Notes: generated by a model from the letters alone, not told the origin. A stretch of 64,000 nucleotides of DNA from Schistosoma haematobium (GCF_000699445.3 NC_067198.1:39221523-39285522), one strand, 5' to 3'. Shown: positions 46,550-60,090, numbered from the stretch's first letter. Program-made: numbers and translations.

Positions 46550-46694
46550 TGATTCTTGTAAAGGTATATTTTATTTGTCCCTTTTTATGTATATTTGTGT
46601 CACAGTAATAATTTGTCTACAATATTGTCATGACGTATTGATAATGTAACACACATTTGTTGAACTACCTTCTTAAAAAAATAGCTTGATTTTT

Positions 46695-46700
46695 AATAAA
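46695..46700 (+). terminator. Candidate poly(A) signal for the BAZ1A-like gene
   Basis: AATAAA in TTTTTAATAAACAAAG, about 0.9 kb after the candidate stop at 45803. The other nearby AATAAA at 45711 belongs to a repeat tail. Confidence 0.4.
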
Positions 46701-46749
46701 CAAAGTATTCCTATTATTATCGGTTGTGAATTAATTAAAAGATGGTATA

Positions 46750-47148
46750 TACACATATCATTGTTATTTTTAGCATTTATGTCTTATTGCAAGAAATTAA
46801 TAGTGTAATAAAAATATCTGGAAAAAAACTAGCGGATTTATATGAAATAGACCTATAATATTGATAACTATTAGGTCAAAGTACTGCACTACGTCAGGAC
46901 TGCAACTTAGGATCAGCTTTATGTCGTGTATTGAAACATGAATATTATTGACAACATTGATGAATATACTGTGAGCAGGGAGAAAATCAGGATCAGTGTA
47001 CATTAAATAACTCATGTTTATTCAGTCACCAGCTTTTATAATGTTACTATCAACAAGATACATGTTCACAGATTTCATGAGCGCACAGTAGATAGAATTC
47101 ATTTTACTTGTAATGTATTAGACTGATTTAAGATTTGCGTATGTTATG
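46750..47148. other. Spacer with no recognised feature
   Basis: AT-rich spacer between the end of the BAZ1A-like gene and the family C LINE. Confidence 0.5.
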
Positions 47149-50100
47149 TATTTATTTGAACACATAAATATTGGTACAAGGGGGCACCAGATATATATAC
47201 ACAACAAAAAACAATGAAAATGGGGAGAGAGAAAAAGGAAGGTAAAATGCGTATAAGAAAAAAAGAACAATAACGACCACAGATTAGTGTAAAGTAGTGT
47301 AGTAATGATAATAATGGCGGAAAAGGAAAGGTACAACCAGAAGAATTCTTTCAGTTAAGGAAGTAGTAACCACCTTTTATGAAGAAAGTAAAAGAAGGTT
47401 ACAGCAGGATCGCCACTGGCTTCTATTCTGAGCCATATCTGATAACGTCTCTAGCCACTGTGTAGCACCATCCCTCGGACCCCAGCCAGAGAGTCGTGAA
47501 GGACCAACACAAGCCATCCCTTTGCAGATTTCTTTCATACCCCGACACCATGTCATACACTGACCACCTCTCCGCTTCTTCCAACCAGTCCCAGAGTCGG
47601 CAAATAATGCACGACGTGGAATTCTCTGGGACGACATTCGGAGAACATGTCCAAGCCACAGAAGTTGATGTTTCAAGATAGTGACACGAATTGAATTGTC
47701 GTCTCTATGCTCGAACACACGATGTCGACCCTCTGCATTACTAACATGGTGTTGCCACTGAATGTCAGCAATCCTTCGGAGACAACGATGATCAAACACA
47801 GAGTCATCTAACATCCTCAACTCGGAGAGGCCAGGTTTCACAAGCATAGAGCAAAACTGCTCTCACCGACGCGTTGTAGATCCGACCTTTTACAGCCAGA
47901 CTAACATCACGAAGGCGCCAAAGGTGGCCCAGATTGGTATAAGCCACTCTGGCTTTCACTGTACACGCATTGATCTCATCATTCACACCCCCACCAGCAC
48001 GTATGCAGCTACCTAGATACACGAACTTCTCGACTACGTCTATCTGCTCACCATCCAGGGTGAGTACAGGATTAGAATCCTACCAGTCTTGTAGAAGTAC
48101 TTTGCACTTGGAAGGTGCAAAGCACATACCATACCTACGGACACTGATTGCCAACTGATTAAGTGCGGATTGCATGCCTTGGGCATTATCGCACAGTAAG
48201 ACAATATCGTCCGCATACTCAAGGTCGAGAAGTCTTTCTCCAGGCAGCCGATCCATACAGCCATTACCTATATATATCAGAGCTGTTTCCAGAAAGTCAT
48301 CGATGGCAAAGTTGAAGAGGTATGGTGAGATTGGGCAACCCTGTCTAACCCCACCCATTGAATGGAACAATGGAGAAAGGTGGTTGTATGCCCTCACTCT
48401 ACCTGAGGTGTTTGTATATAGGGTATTTTAGATGTTAATAAACTTCACAGACACACCCTTCTTCAATAGACAATCCCAGAGAATAGTCCTGTCCAACGAG
48501 TCGAAGGCAGCTCTGATGTCAAGAAACACTACGATTGTTGATATGTGATAAGTATGACGATGTTCTAACATTTGGCGGAGTGTGAAGATATGATCAATAC
48601 ATCCTCGACCAAAACAAAACCCAGCCTGCTCCTCGCGAGTCAATCTTTCTCGGGTTTTGAACAACCTACGAAGTATGATGGAAGCCAATAGCTTGGACGC
48701 AATCGGAAGTAGACTTATCCTCCGATAGTTGTTACACGAATGACGTGAATTCTTTTTAAAAATGAGGGCAACTGTCGAGTCATTCCATGACGTTGGTACA
48801 CTCTCTAGTTCCCAGACCAAAAGTAGCGGCAGTCTTGTACACAACCACGCCGGCGGTAGCTGGTCGCGATGTGATCAACCTGAGTCCAGGCTTGAGATGC
48901 GGAGGTAGGACACCAGGTAGCACATAGACGATGACTGTGCCAGTAGTTAGTGCTAGCCAGAAGCAGGTTGTGGTCTGCGCACAGTTGCAGGAGACGGTCC
49001 CCGTTATTTGTCCTGAGACCAACAAGTCCCCATCAGCCACCTAAACGGTTCTCTTCTGTGCCTAGACGCCCGACCTAAGCATTCAAGTCTCCGGCTAGTA
49101 CTACAATATCTGTCGAACGCACTTCCTGTAGAAGAACTGCTAGCTGGTGGTATAATTCATCCTTGATCGCATCCAGACTGCAATCTGTCGGAGCATAGGC
49201 GGTGATGACGAAGAGACATCGTTTCTCACGCCGATTTCTTCTCACTTTGATGGAACTTTCTAATCTAACAACACATAACCGACTGTTAATAGGGATCCAG
49301 TCGATTAGTGCTGCCTCAGCTCTAGCGCTTAGTGCGACACCAACGTCAGCAAGACCAGACGAAGATGCCACAGGGTCCCCGGATAAGCGCACGTAAAACA
49401 AGCTTTTCGAAGCGACAGATGGAGATCGAATTTGTAGTACTTCACCAGAGTCTTGAATACGGGTCTCGGATAGACAGCAGACATCGATATTAAGACTTTC
49501 CAAAGACATAGCCAGCCCTATCTGTTGACCAACCTGCATAAATGTGCGAACGCTGAAGGCAGCCAGTTTGAATGGTGCACGTGGTTTCAGAAAAACTGCT
49601 TCAGTACTCATATTCGATGGTAACATACAATTTTCGACCGAACAGTGACTCGAGAACGTTTAGATACAGTCGAATTTCCACCATAAGTGAGCTGCTGTAT
49701 AAGTCGAAAAGTAAGGATACACAAAGTGGGAATAAAAGAGAGTGAATAAGTGACGTTGTAAATAATAATAATGTGAATTGTTTGACTGTTAATCGAAGCG
49801 TGAATAGAATTTTCAGTAAATATCGTCATTTTCATTTTATTTGTGTGTGGGCTGTGATACTGCCCGGGTGCCCAGACCGAAGCAGCTGGTCTTCTTAGGG
49901 GGCCACACTCCGAACCTTTGACCTAAAGGTCTGACACACGAGGCAGTGGGGCATTGTGAGGAGATGCAGTCCCATGGTGGCCAGTGACCAACAATTGATT
50001 CATACACCATTTGTTGCTTCAAGATACTGGAGCCCATGTGCACCATTGGTTTGGAATCCGGTTAAAGCGCCGGGCATTCGCTTTTCGTCCTCTCAATTTC

Positions 50101-50240
50101 GTAAACAACACTCGTGATGCGCGAAGACAGTGAGTAGGACTTCCCTGGCAGAGGCTATATACGCATGGCTATGTGAGAGCATTTCGAGAGGGAGAGAGAA
50201 CTTTCCCCACTCTCGGTCATACCAGGGCATTTAGAGATAA
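47149..50240 (-). mobile_element. Family C RTE-like LINE, dead
   Basis: Minus strand. The 5' region (50240-49840) matches the short elements (GCATATATAGCC near 50150, and the GGGCACCCGGGCAGTAT block). The ORF follows at 49626-47377. The 3' end (47200-47149) is the same tail as in the short elements: CCCCCTTGTACCAATATTTA, TGTGTTCAAATAAATA. The short units and this element share both ends. Confidence 0.8.
47377..49626 (-). pseudogene. Endonuclease/RT ORF of family C LINE, broken
   Basis: The N-terminus reads AAFSVRTFMQVGQQIGLAMS, SETRIQDSG, VITAYAPTDCSLD and VLAGDLNA, an APE endonuclease. A stop follows at DLNA, and after RTNNGDRLLQLC and TQVDHIATS the sequence jumps directly to VPTSWNDSTVALIFKK, so the end of the endonuclease and the RT fingers are deleted. 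RT motifs: FLDIRAAFDSLDR (A), GGVRQGCPISPYLFN (B), LEYADDIVLLC (C), YLGSCIRAGGG. Stops fall after KFINI and LLQDW, and a frameshift lies near 47825. The C-terminus has LLWLGHVLRMSSQRIPRRA. Related to but distinct from family A. Confidence 0.85.
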
Positions 50241-53200
50241 TTTTTGCGCATGTAACTCAAGGTATTATTTTTCCTTTATTATTCCATAATAAAGTGGGTT
50301 CATCATAAAGAAGAGAACATTTTGCCAAACAGAACGTTTCATTTTGTAAGACATCCTTTCCTTTTGGGGAACAGACTTCAGTGAGTGGTCCATTCATTGA
50401 CGTTACTATCAACTTTCAAGTCTCAGTTCCAAGTAAAGATCACTATTAGTTCCTTTAGTGTCTAAAAAGTGAAAAAGCTCTGATCCTAAAATGTCAGAAT
50501 TCATTCATTAGTACAGCATTTTGATAAGCGTAATGGTGCTCAGATGCTGGCGAAACTGTGGCTGCTATCAGGAAATAAGTGTAGTTGCTTTGCGTAGAGA
50601 AGATTGATTGCAGAGACTATGATTTTCATATAACGTTCTATATTCCCATAAACAGTTTTGAATCATTTTCATTCTGGCTGTCTTTACACATATTTCTACA
50701 TTATGTAGTCGGTCTCATAGAACCCAGTGGAAAACCATATTTCTCATTTCTGGTACATTTAAATGCGTAATCGCTAGGATAGTCCTCAGAAGTCCATACG
50801 GGTTAAATTTTATATTGGGAAACTTAAGTTACTAACGTCCACGTTCAGAATATAAAAATATATATAACTCTTGTCTAACTTGAATAATGTTGATATAATA
50901 GAGTAGTAGGCCTAATCTTTCAGCCTACTTGTTTAATAACATAAAAATGCATCATCGGAAGCCTAAGACTACTTGGTGCAATGCCGAAAGTAGTTTGGTG
51001 GACATATTTGTGTGAGTGATCAATCAAATTGTGTTAAATGACTGATTTAATAAATAAAAAAATACTTGGTTTCATAATCTAACAACTAATCCGTTCGAAT
51101 TCATGAATATCACTGATAACTTATTGAACAAAAAACGATTTTTGTTCTTACTAAGATAGAAAGATATGTTCGTAAAATAATGTAGAATATGTATATAATG
51201 ACCTGGTCGGATTAACAGATCATTCGAGGCTGGTAAATCAACTCGTGTTGTGATTACAAGGTGATTGGTTTAAATAGTCTAATTGATTACTACCCCTTTT
51301 AAACATGGTAAAAACTAAATTGTCATTGAAGATTGATAGTGTTAGCTGAAGTTCTGGGTATTCTTCGATTAGCTGTTAAATTGTATAGGGGTGTCTCAGT
51401 GATTAGAACGTTAAACTTTCAACTACCAAGTTGTAGGTTTGAAATTCTCTTCATCTACTTCGGTTCGGGAGACCCAGCTTTCATACAGTGTAGATCGAAA
51501 CCCAACACACTAATCTATACCTGCTAAATGTATTTAAACAGTTTTTTATTACAAAATAGATATCTTTTCCCACTGATAGAAATGAATAGCCTTTGAATCC
51601 AGCCTACAAATATTTGAGCTTAATGGTACAAAAATATATGTCATTGGCATTTTGTTCTTTTTCCCGAACCATATCATCGTGAAGATATAATGGTCTGCCT
51701 GTACAGCATCGCACAAACTTTAAAAGGATCGATTTATTGATTGATTTGATCTGTTGACGACGAGATTGGACACGGGAATATTTATAACAACATTATACAT
51801 ATTTCAAAGTTAAATAAAATTAACGATAGGTAATTGATAATGACTAGTTTCTGAATATTCTTTTTACGTATATTGTTAAAAGTTCAAGAATTTACGGGCA
51901 TTTTTATTTCCAACCCACTTTTTTTCATGTTCGCGTGAAACAAATTCCAGTTACAGGGTGTCCATTACTGGTGACTATCAGATAATTGAAGTCGAAATCA
52001 GTGACTTCGAACTATAACAATAAGATCATTACATAATAACTGCCAAGTAAAGAAAATATTTGTGAGAATATGGGATTACAGTAAAAACAATATAAATAAT
52101 CACATTTCAAGTACACCGATAATAGCAATCCATTTACTAAGTCTTCTCCAAGAGATGAAACAAATAAAGTGTCAGAAACTACTCTTCAACACAATGATCA
52201 TGTTTGTAATCTTGAAAGTCTTGATCTTTTGTATATAAGGGATGTGTGTGAATCTCATTAGAAAAATAATGTTATGAACTGTGATCAATATTTCTAAACA
52301 TTGAGCTTCTGTATCTCTCATGTCTACTATAGACTAAATGTGACAAACCTGAAACTGAGTATTCCAGATCTACAAAATGAGTTGTACCCTAACCGATTCA
52401 TATTTTGAAAAAAATTCAACCATTTTGATAAATATTATACTATGGATAATTCTAAAGTATTTTCAATTTATATTATGGATGGTTTGTCTATTTTCAAAGA
52501 AATTAATTATATTTTACAGTTGATTTGATGAAACAATATACTAATTGTTATCTATTAAAGTAATAAGGATCAACAGTCAATTCATGCCAGTATTTTATTA
52601 TTCCTGTTGGAAATCGGTTGTTAGCTATTTCTAACTCATTAAAATGGTCTGTATAGTTCACTCATCAAAAAGTATTCCTTGAGCTTAGTTGGAAGACCCC
52701 AGTAACAATTATAGTCCCGAATATAAGAGATCAAATATGGAAAAGTATATTTCAAATTAATATAATAAACAGTCACATTTGAATCAGCTGCTTGGTAGTT
52801 CAACAAGCATACGGGATATTTCCAATCATGACTCACATAAATAAACTAGAATGCAAAGCATGTAGAAATTCCAAAGATGATTTTGAAAGTAGATACAACA
52901 GAAGTACAACACTTCATTAGACTGTGATTCATATCTGCTACGTGATCTGTAAAATCTTATTCTCGTTGAATCAGTCAGTACAGACAATTCAGTTATTTTT
53001 CTATTGTAATGTGAATTAGTTAAATACTTATTCAAGATGTATTTGTGTCATGTATAATTTCTTATCAGTCACACACCTTGTGCTGTCTCCTCACTTTCTT
53101 ATGGCTTAATAAGGTACAAGGCTTTTGGTGGTTTTGTTCTCTGAGCTGTATGATTTGGCTGTGTCTACTGAGCGACATCATCAGCACAAACTTCAAGTAG

Positions 53201-54256
53201 AGGTGAAGTTTTCAAATTTCCCTACTTATGACTGACTTCTTACCTCATCGATCTTGATCGTGATTTGTTATTGTTGACCTTCAACCTGCCATTGTCTAGG
53301 AATTTATTTTGAATATCTCTCCCTTTGAACTAACTCATATTTCTAAACTTGTCCATAATTTGTCTAATTGGTTGGTAAACGAGATCGGTTTCGATGTTTT
53401 TATTGATAGTTGGTTGACCTTAGTGACAATCTCCTAACAATTCTGTGACTATCTTTATATTATCTCCGCTTAAGACTTCGAATTTCCCCCAATCGAACCG
53501 GCGCACATAATTGTCCAAGTGCATTGATATGAGTGAAGGTACATCATGGTGTTTAGAAGCGAGTTTGTCTTCATGTAGGATATTATGAAAAAGGCTCCTA
53601 CTTTGTTCGATTCGGTGTTTTTCTCAGTCGGAACATTTTGTAGATGATGTTTGAGGTTTCTTCTTTTGTTACTTGATCTCTAGGCTTGGGTAAAATTTAT
53701 TAAAGTGATTTTACTGGTATATGCACTATACCTATTATAAACGATCTCAATAATCTTGTAATTTCTGATACAAACCTAGAGGCAAGATCAGTTTATGATT
53801 TAAACTTAAAATTCAACACTTTACAAACCTCTTGTACTAATAATTTCTCATTTGTATAGCAGGATGATCTGTCAGTTATCTTCCATATTCGATTTGATTT
53901 TAATAATGAGTTGGATTATTATTCTTGGATGAAGCTGTGTGAATAACCATTCTTTTGAAAAAAAGTGTCACCAAGTTTTTCTCAATTTATGTGTCGCAGT
54001 GTCTAGTCTCTTTTGAATTAACTTCGTAAGAACTTGATTTTATGAGTTGTTGCAACTGTTGTGGAGAATTCGACCTGTGTGGTTTGGCTTCCGGCATACT
54101 TAGAACTCCAGTTTTCCTTCATCGCTTCTAGATATTAAAACATACAAGAATGATAGTTCACTTTACAACTAGTCTTTCACTGTGATTGTTTGTATTTGTA
54201 GTTTTTGTTATTATCGTTCGTCATTGTATTCAAATAGATTGTCTTGTTGCATTGAC
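50241..54256. other. Intergenic region with no recognised gene
   Basis: 4 kb of AT-rich DNA. A degenerate tRNA-like repeat lies at 51375-51480. All open frames are short and show no domain. Confidence 0.5.
51375..51480 (+). repeat. Degenerate tRNA-like repeat
   Basis: CTCAGTGATTAGAACGTTAA (A-box-like) lies some 35 bases before GTAGGTTTGAAATTC (B-box-like), then CGGTTCGGGAGACCC. Probably a tRNA-derived SINE head. No tRNA fold was confirmed. Confidence 0.4.
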
Positions 54257-54266
54257 CTCTGACTAT

Positions 54267-55269
54267 CTTACTTACTTACTTACTTACGCCTGTTACTCCT
54301 CGTGAAGGAACATAGGGCGCTCACCAACATTCTCCATCCAACCCTGTCCTGGCCAATCCTTTCCAGCTCCTTCCAGTTGTTATTCATCCTTTTCATATCT
54401 GCTTTCATTTCCCAACGTAATGTGTTCTTTGGCCTTACTCTTTCCCGCTTCCCTTCTGGATTCCAAGTTAGGGCTTGCCTCGTGATGCAGTTTGGTGATT
54501 TGCATAATGTATGTCCTATCCATTTCCATCGTCTTTTTCTAATTTCTTCTTCAGCTGGAAGCTGGTTTGTTCTCTCCCACAAAAGGCTGTTGCTGATGGT
54601 ATCCGGCCAATGGATGTTGAGTATCTTGCAAAGACAGCTATTTATAAATACTTGTACCTTCTTGATGGTGGTCGTTGTAGTTCTCCAAGTTTCAGCTCCG
54701 TCCAGTAGAACTGACTGTCTTGACGTTCGTATTGAAGATTCTCACTTTGATATTGGTTGAAAGTTGTTTTGAGTTCCATATGTTCTTCAATTGTAGGAAT
54801 GCGACCCTTGCTATGCCGAATCCTCGCCTTTACGTCTGCATTTGAACCTCCTTGTTCATCGGTGATGCTTCGCAGGTATGTGAAGGACTCTACATCTTCC
54901 AGAGTTTCCCCATCAAGAGTGATTGGATTGCTGTTCTCCGCTTTGAATTTGAGGACCTTGGTTTTCCCTTTGTGTATGCTGAGGCCCAATGATGCAGAGA
55001 CTGCTGCTACACTGGATGTCTTTATCTGCATCTGTTCATGTGTATGGGATAGGAGGGCTAGGTCATCTGCGAAGTCCACATCATCTAATTGATTCTGAGC
55101 TGTCCATTGTATTCCGTGTTTTCTTTCAGATGTCGAGGTCCTCATAATCCAGTCGGCCACCAGAAGAAAGAGGAAGGGGAAGAGTAGACAGCCTTGTCTG
55201 ACTCCGGTCCTTACTTGGAATGCATCTGTCAGCTGTCCTCCATGCACGACCTTGCACTGTAGTCCGTCT
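54267..55269 (-). mobile_element. Family B LINE, 5' truncated, with target-site duplication
   Basis: The 10-bp direct repeat CTCTGACTAT flanks the element at 54257-54266 and 55270-55279. The 3' end on the minus strand is GGAGTAACAGGCG followed by (TAAG)4, the short tandem tail typical of RTE-type LINEs. The 5' end is truncated within the RT. This is the clearest insertion in the window. Confidence 0.9.
54280..55247 (-). pseudogene. Family B RT 3' half
   Basis: MHGGQLTDAFQVRTGVRQGC (motif B), LDDVDFADDLALLSHTHEQM (motif C, FADD), NPITLDGETLEDVESFTYL. A frameshift after VKARIR breaks the middle; the frame resumes at 54582 with [35 protein letters not shown] to [10 protein letters not shown] and a stop. 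Endonuclease, fingers and motif A are absent through 5' truncation. Confidence 0.88.
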
Positions 55270-55279
55270 CTCTGACTAT

Positions 55280-57209
55280 GCTATGGAATAATTCCTTTCA
55301 GAAGTTTGGCATATTGGACACAATTCGATGTACCTATTGATTACTGACTGATCTAAATTGGATGCTACCAGGAATTATTTGGCATACTTAAAATCCTATC
55401 GATCCAGAATTCGTATGTTTTCTCAATCGAAATTATGTTCACAGTCGTCCACATCCATTAATATCAATGATAGCCTGTCGTATCATTTCACTGATGGTTT
55501 GTCTTCTAATGTGCGTATGCGAAGATGTCTACCTTGTTCAGTGTAGTGTTTATCGCATTTGGTACAAGTTACTTTATAGTCTTCTTTTACTAATGTGTTT
55601 TCTGGTCTGTATAGAATGTAGGTTAGGCTATTTTAGAAATGATATTGATTTTGAAATCTCAAACTGCTCATTGTAATTCATGAAATTTTTCTCACATATG
55701 GTAAGAGTATCTGTTTCCTAGCTCCTAAGGTTGATTTTACGATGGTCAGTCGGTCCACTAGAAACATTTTGATGAAGTTGTTGGAGTATTTGTTTCTACA
55801 GAAAACAGATAAAACATTTTAGTGGCCCTAAGTCTGACTCCAGTTTGATCGTTTCTGATTGCTATTGAAATATACATATCGCCATTTTTCGTACGTAATC
55901 ATCGACTTAAATGGCGTTAGTGAATAACGGAATTAAATAAGTCAAATACGAGAATGGATCTCGAATACGTATATTTCGTACAATCGTTGATCGGAACAGA
56001 CAATCAGAGAGATGTAGTGGAGGGAGGGAAGAAGAGAGAGCGGAGCGAAGCGAAACAAAATGACACGCAGTGGTGAAGGCGTGTGAGCCAAATCTCATTT
56101 TATCAATATTTATAGCCAGATAAAAATAGGTTACAGACATGTGATGATTAGGACAAGAAGTGTACACACATATACGCTCATATAAAAATAGTTAGGGTTA
56201 ATAAGTGAATAATTAACAAGGTCTAAACGTGACTCAAGAAGAATGGATAAATCGGTCTATCCAGAAACTAGAATAAGTTATTTGGGCCTAACATAGTGAC
56301 CAACACTACAACATATCTTTCTTCAGTCCTCCACGCTACAAGAGCGATGTGATGTGTTTTGTCTTTTTAACCTTTGAATGGTATCTGTAAGCAACTGTTC
56401 TTGTGATTGAATTATTGAAAAACTTATCGGGCCGATGTATTTTAAGGTGAATTAAGCACGGGTTATCTAGTTGTTCAACAGGCTTTGTAAGGTGATATTA
56501 AATGGACCAATAGACTATTTCTGATGAGACTGTATTTATTTTAGCCACACTTTTTTTTAATCTTAATTTCCTTGGTCAAATTGTAGAACTGACAGTTATG
56601 TGTGTGGTAACATATTGGACTGTACTTCAATTTATTGATCGTTACCTATCCTTGGTCGGTCAATATTCATTCTAATTTATTCAAGTCATCATTTATTGAT
56701 TTTGTAAAGTCAGGAAGTTTAAAAGGTTTGTAGGCTCTAGTAGTATCAGTCTCTGTATATTTCACCTGATTTGGCCGGAGGAAACGTGATTGTTGATTTT
56801 ATTATAATGACTTTATTTTCACCTTATCAGTGCACTCTTCTTTGTTAAACAATATCATCAATGTGCGTGGCGGTCATTCTAGTTTGATATTGGTATATGC
56901 AACTCCTAAATGAGAGGCAAACATGGTATCTGAGCAAGAAACCAAGAGTTATTATGAAGCTCTTAATACCTAACTAGAATAGAAATATCCACACAAATCC
57001 ACATATATATGCTATGAATTTAATTGAGAATATCAAAAAGCCAGAACATCAGTTGTTGAGATAGTGTATTGTTAATAGTTAGTAAAATCCACAAGTGTTG
57101 ATCAATTATTGTTGAATGTTTGTGTTTAAAACTGATGAGAGGATAAATAAAGATTAAAGTATAAACATACGTTCACTCAGACCCACACATACTTTTATAT
57201 AATGAATTA
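55280..57209. other. Intergenic region with no recognised gene
   Basis: AT-rich, with a purine-rich patch at 55995-56060. No coding sequence recognised. Confidence 0.5.
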
Positions 57210-60090
57210 TCTGTCTAAATTTCAGCAAACCCCAATTCCAGCCAAACAAGCTGGTGAAGCCTAGTAGGCCCTTCTGGAGAGAAACAGGCCACATCGAAGA
57301 ATGGCACAACTACCGGGGCTAGAATAGCTGTTTTTGCAACCAGTTGGAGTTTTCCCCGTGAGGAGCAACCTCGTACATTACATGCACCACTTTTGTCAGT
57401 TTTTTGTCGTTTTTCCATCCAAGAGTAATTGTGCTACGCTTCTTTGTGGAGTTCGTAATCGTTTTGAGGGTAACGGTCGAATGGGTGATTAACCCGATCG
57501 GGCTAAATTACAGCAAACAGGTAATAAAAATTCTGTGGGTTTACTACAATTGTCCCGGCATAGGTTAATATGTTGATTTTGATTATCATCTAGTTAACCG
57601 GGAGATTTTTTATGCCCTGCACTGAGTTTTATCACAATCATACATTTTGAGTCATCGTCTTGCCTACGCCATTAACCACGAATCCACCATGTTAACTGCA
57701 CCCGTAGACCTTCTAGGTTTACCGCCGGTCGCAAGTTTGGATAAAGCAGAAGAATTAAGCATGGGATCAACAACCTTTATAAAAACCGCTAAGCAGAAAA
57801 AAATCGTTTAAATAATTTAAATCCTGCTCTTGGAGTTGAGATATCCTTATTATTCAAAAGAATTATGACACGTCGTGGTGAAAGCCGAGATTCCTCGCAA
57901 GTTACGAGGCTGATGCCCCCTTTCACAACCAGAGAAACAATTAATACAGCTACATGGAATTGCCGAACAATATGGGAATCCACGAGGACTAGTCACATAG
58001 CTGTAGAAATGAAAAGATACAACTTAACGGTGCTCGGAAAAAATGAGACTTATTATACCCAAGCTGGACGGAAAAGGAGATCACATGGCTTCAGATCGCC
58101 ACCTGGTGGTTGATAAGATGAAACTGAAGCTAAACAAACACTGGACAACTGGACAAATAACATTGCAAAAATTCAGTAGAGCCTTCCATCGAGATACTAA
58201 CAAATTCAACGAATTCAAAATAGATCCCAATAACAGGTCCGAACCCTTACAAGAATAATTCAAAGAAGAAGACACTTCGATGGAGGATAACTGGGAAAGG
58301 ATCAAAGAAACATTAACTTCATCGTGTCAGGAAGCATTATCATGAGGAATGGGTCTCTATCAAAACCCTGGACAAGATTCAAAAAAGGAAGGACATGAAG
58401 ACAGTAATTAACAACAGTCGAACAAGAACAGAAAAAGTCATGGAGCAGGCCGAATGCACAGAAGTAAACAAACAAGTGAGAAGGTGCATTAGAGCCGACA
58501 AGCAGAAATACGTGGAAGATTTAGCAACAACAGTGGAAAAGGCTGTAAGAGAGAATATGAAACAACCATAAGACACGACGAAGAAACTAAAAGGGAAATA
58601 TAGTAAATCAGAGAGACCCGTCAAGGACAAATAAGACAAGGCAATCACTGAGATTGAAGAACAGAGGAACAGATGGGTAGAATAGTTTGGGGAATTCTTG
58701 AATAGACTAATTCCACTGAATCAACCGGACATCGAGAGAGCGCCTAAAGACCTTCCTATAAATGTCACTCACCAACGACGGAAGAAATCAGGATGGCTGG
58801 TCATCAGACAAATCAAGAGTGGGAAAGCAGCAGGACCTGACAATATACCATCTGAAGCTCTGAAGTCGGACATAGAGAAATCTGAAAACATGCTCCACAT
58901 TCTATTCAGGAAGATTTGGGAGAAAGAACGAATGCCGACAGACTGGAATGATGGATATCTCATCAAGATACCGAAGAAAGGAGTTCTGAGCAAATGCAAG
59001 AACTACAGAGGGATCACACAACTGTCAGTACCAGGAAAGGTTTCCAACAGAATGTTGCTGAACTGGTTGGAAGATTCAGTAGAAATTCAACTTCAAGATC
59101 AACAGGCCGGATTCGTAAGGATCGGTTGTGCACGCGCCAAATTGCGACAATATAGATTATTGTTGAGCAATCAATTGGACCGGAGTCAGACAAGTCTGCT
59201 TACTCTCCCACTTTCTCTTTCTTCTAGTGGTTGACTGAATTATGAAGACCTCGACACCTGACGGGAAGCACAGAGTACAGTGGACAGCTTGTACGCAACT
59301 AGACGATTTGGACTTTACAGATGACCTGGTTCTTCTGTCTTACACACATCAACAAATGTAGGTCAAGACAACCAGTGCAGCAGAAGCCTCTGAAGCAGTA
59401 GGCCTCAACACACACAAGAGGGAAGGCAAGATTCCCAAATACAGCACAGAGAACACCATCACAATCACACTTGATGGGGATACTCTTGAAGAGGTGGAAT
59501 CTTTCACGTAGCTGGTCAGTAGCATCACTGATGAACGTAGAATATCTGATGTAGACGTAAAGGCGAGGATTGTGGAAGCAAGGAAAGCATCCGTAGAGTT
59601 GAACAACATATCGAACTCAAAACAACTGTCAACTAATATCAAGGTCAGATTCATCAATACGAAAGTCAAGATAGTTCTACTGTAAGGAGTTGAAACTTTG
59701 AGAACTACTACAACCACCGTCAACAGTTGTCTACACAGGATACTGAATGTCCATCGACCGGATACCATCAGCAATAGACTACTGTGAGAGAGAACAACGT
59801 AGCTTCAAACTGAAGAGGAAATTAGGAAAAGACACTGGGTATGGATATGACACAGATTGAGGAAATCACTAAACTGGATCACGAGGCAAGTACTAACTTG
59901 GAATCCTGAAGGGAGACGGGAGAGATAAAGACCAAAGAGCACGTTGCGTAGGGAATCGGAGACAGATATCGAAAGAATGAATAGCAATCGGAATCAACTG
60001 GAAAGGAGAATCCAGGGTGTATTTGATTGGCGAATTCATGATGGGTGACCTACACTGCTCCACGACGAGTAACAGGCGTAAGTAAGGAGC
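57210..60090 (+). mobile_element. Family B LINE, rearranged near-full-length copy
   Basis: 5' untranslated part from about 57210 to 57864, ORF remnants from 57865 to about 60050, and 3' end GAGTAACAGGCGTAAGTAAGG at 60067-60087, the same tail as at 54267. It has several internal deletions (most of the endonuclease, RT motifs A and B). The 5' limit is approximate. Confidence 0.8.
57865..60050 (+). pseudogene. Family B endonuclease/RT ORF, heavily deleted
   Basis: It starts MTRRGESRDSSQVTRLMPPF with NTATWNCRTIWESTRTSHIA, and after TQAG jumps to ASDRHLVVDKMKLKLNKHWT, losing about 150 codons of endonuclease. The middle segment is in pieces with stops. The open frame 58698-59234 has the RT fingers IRQIKSGKAAGPDNIPSEAL and PTDWNDGYLIKIPKKG, KNYRGITQLSVPGK, DQQAGFVR, then breaks; motif A and B are lost. 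A stop-ridden C-terminal half follows from about 59270 (LDFTDDLVLLSYTHQQM, DGDTLEEVESFT then TAG). Not functional. Confidence 0.82.

Noticed and set aside
46316..46649. Open frames with IYIYIY and SLSLSL runs
   Set aside because: They read through the (CT)n(AT)n microsatellite; no coding evidence.
49840..50240. Independent short family C unit next to the LINE
   Set aside because: Considered because its 3' tail is absent at 49840; I prefer it as the LINE's own 5' region since the tail is found after the RT at 47149. Not fully excluded.
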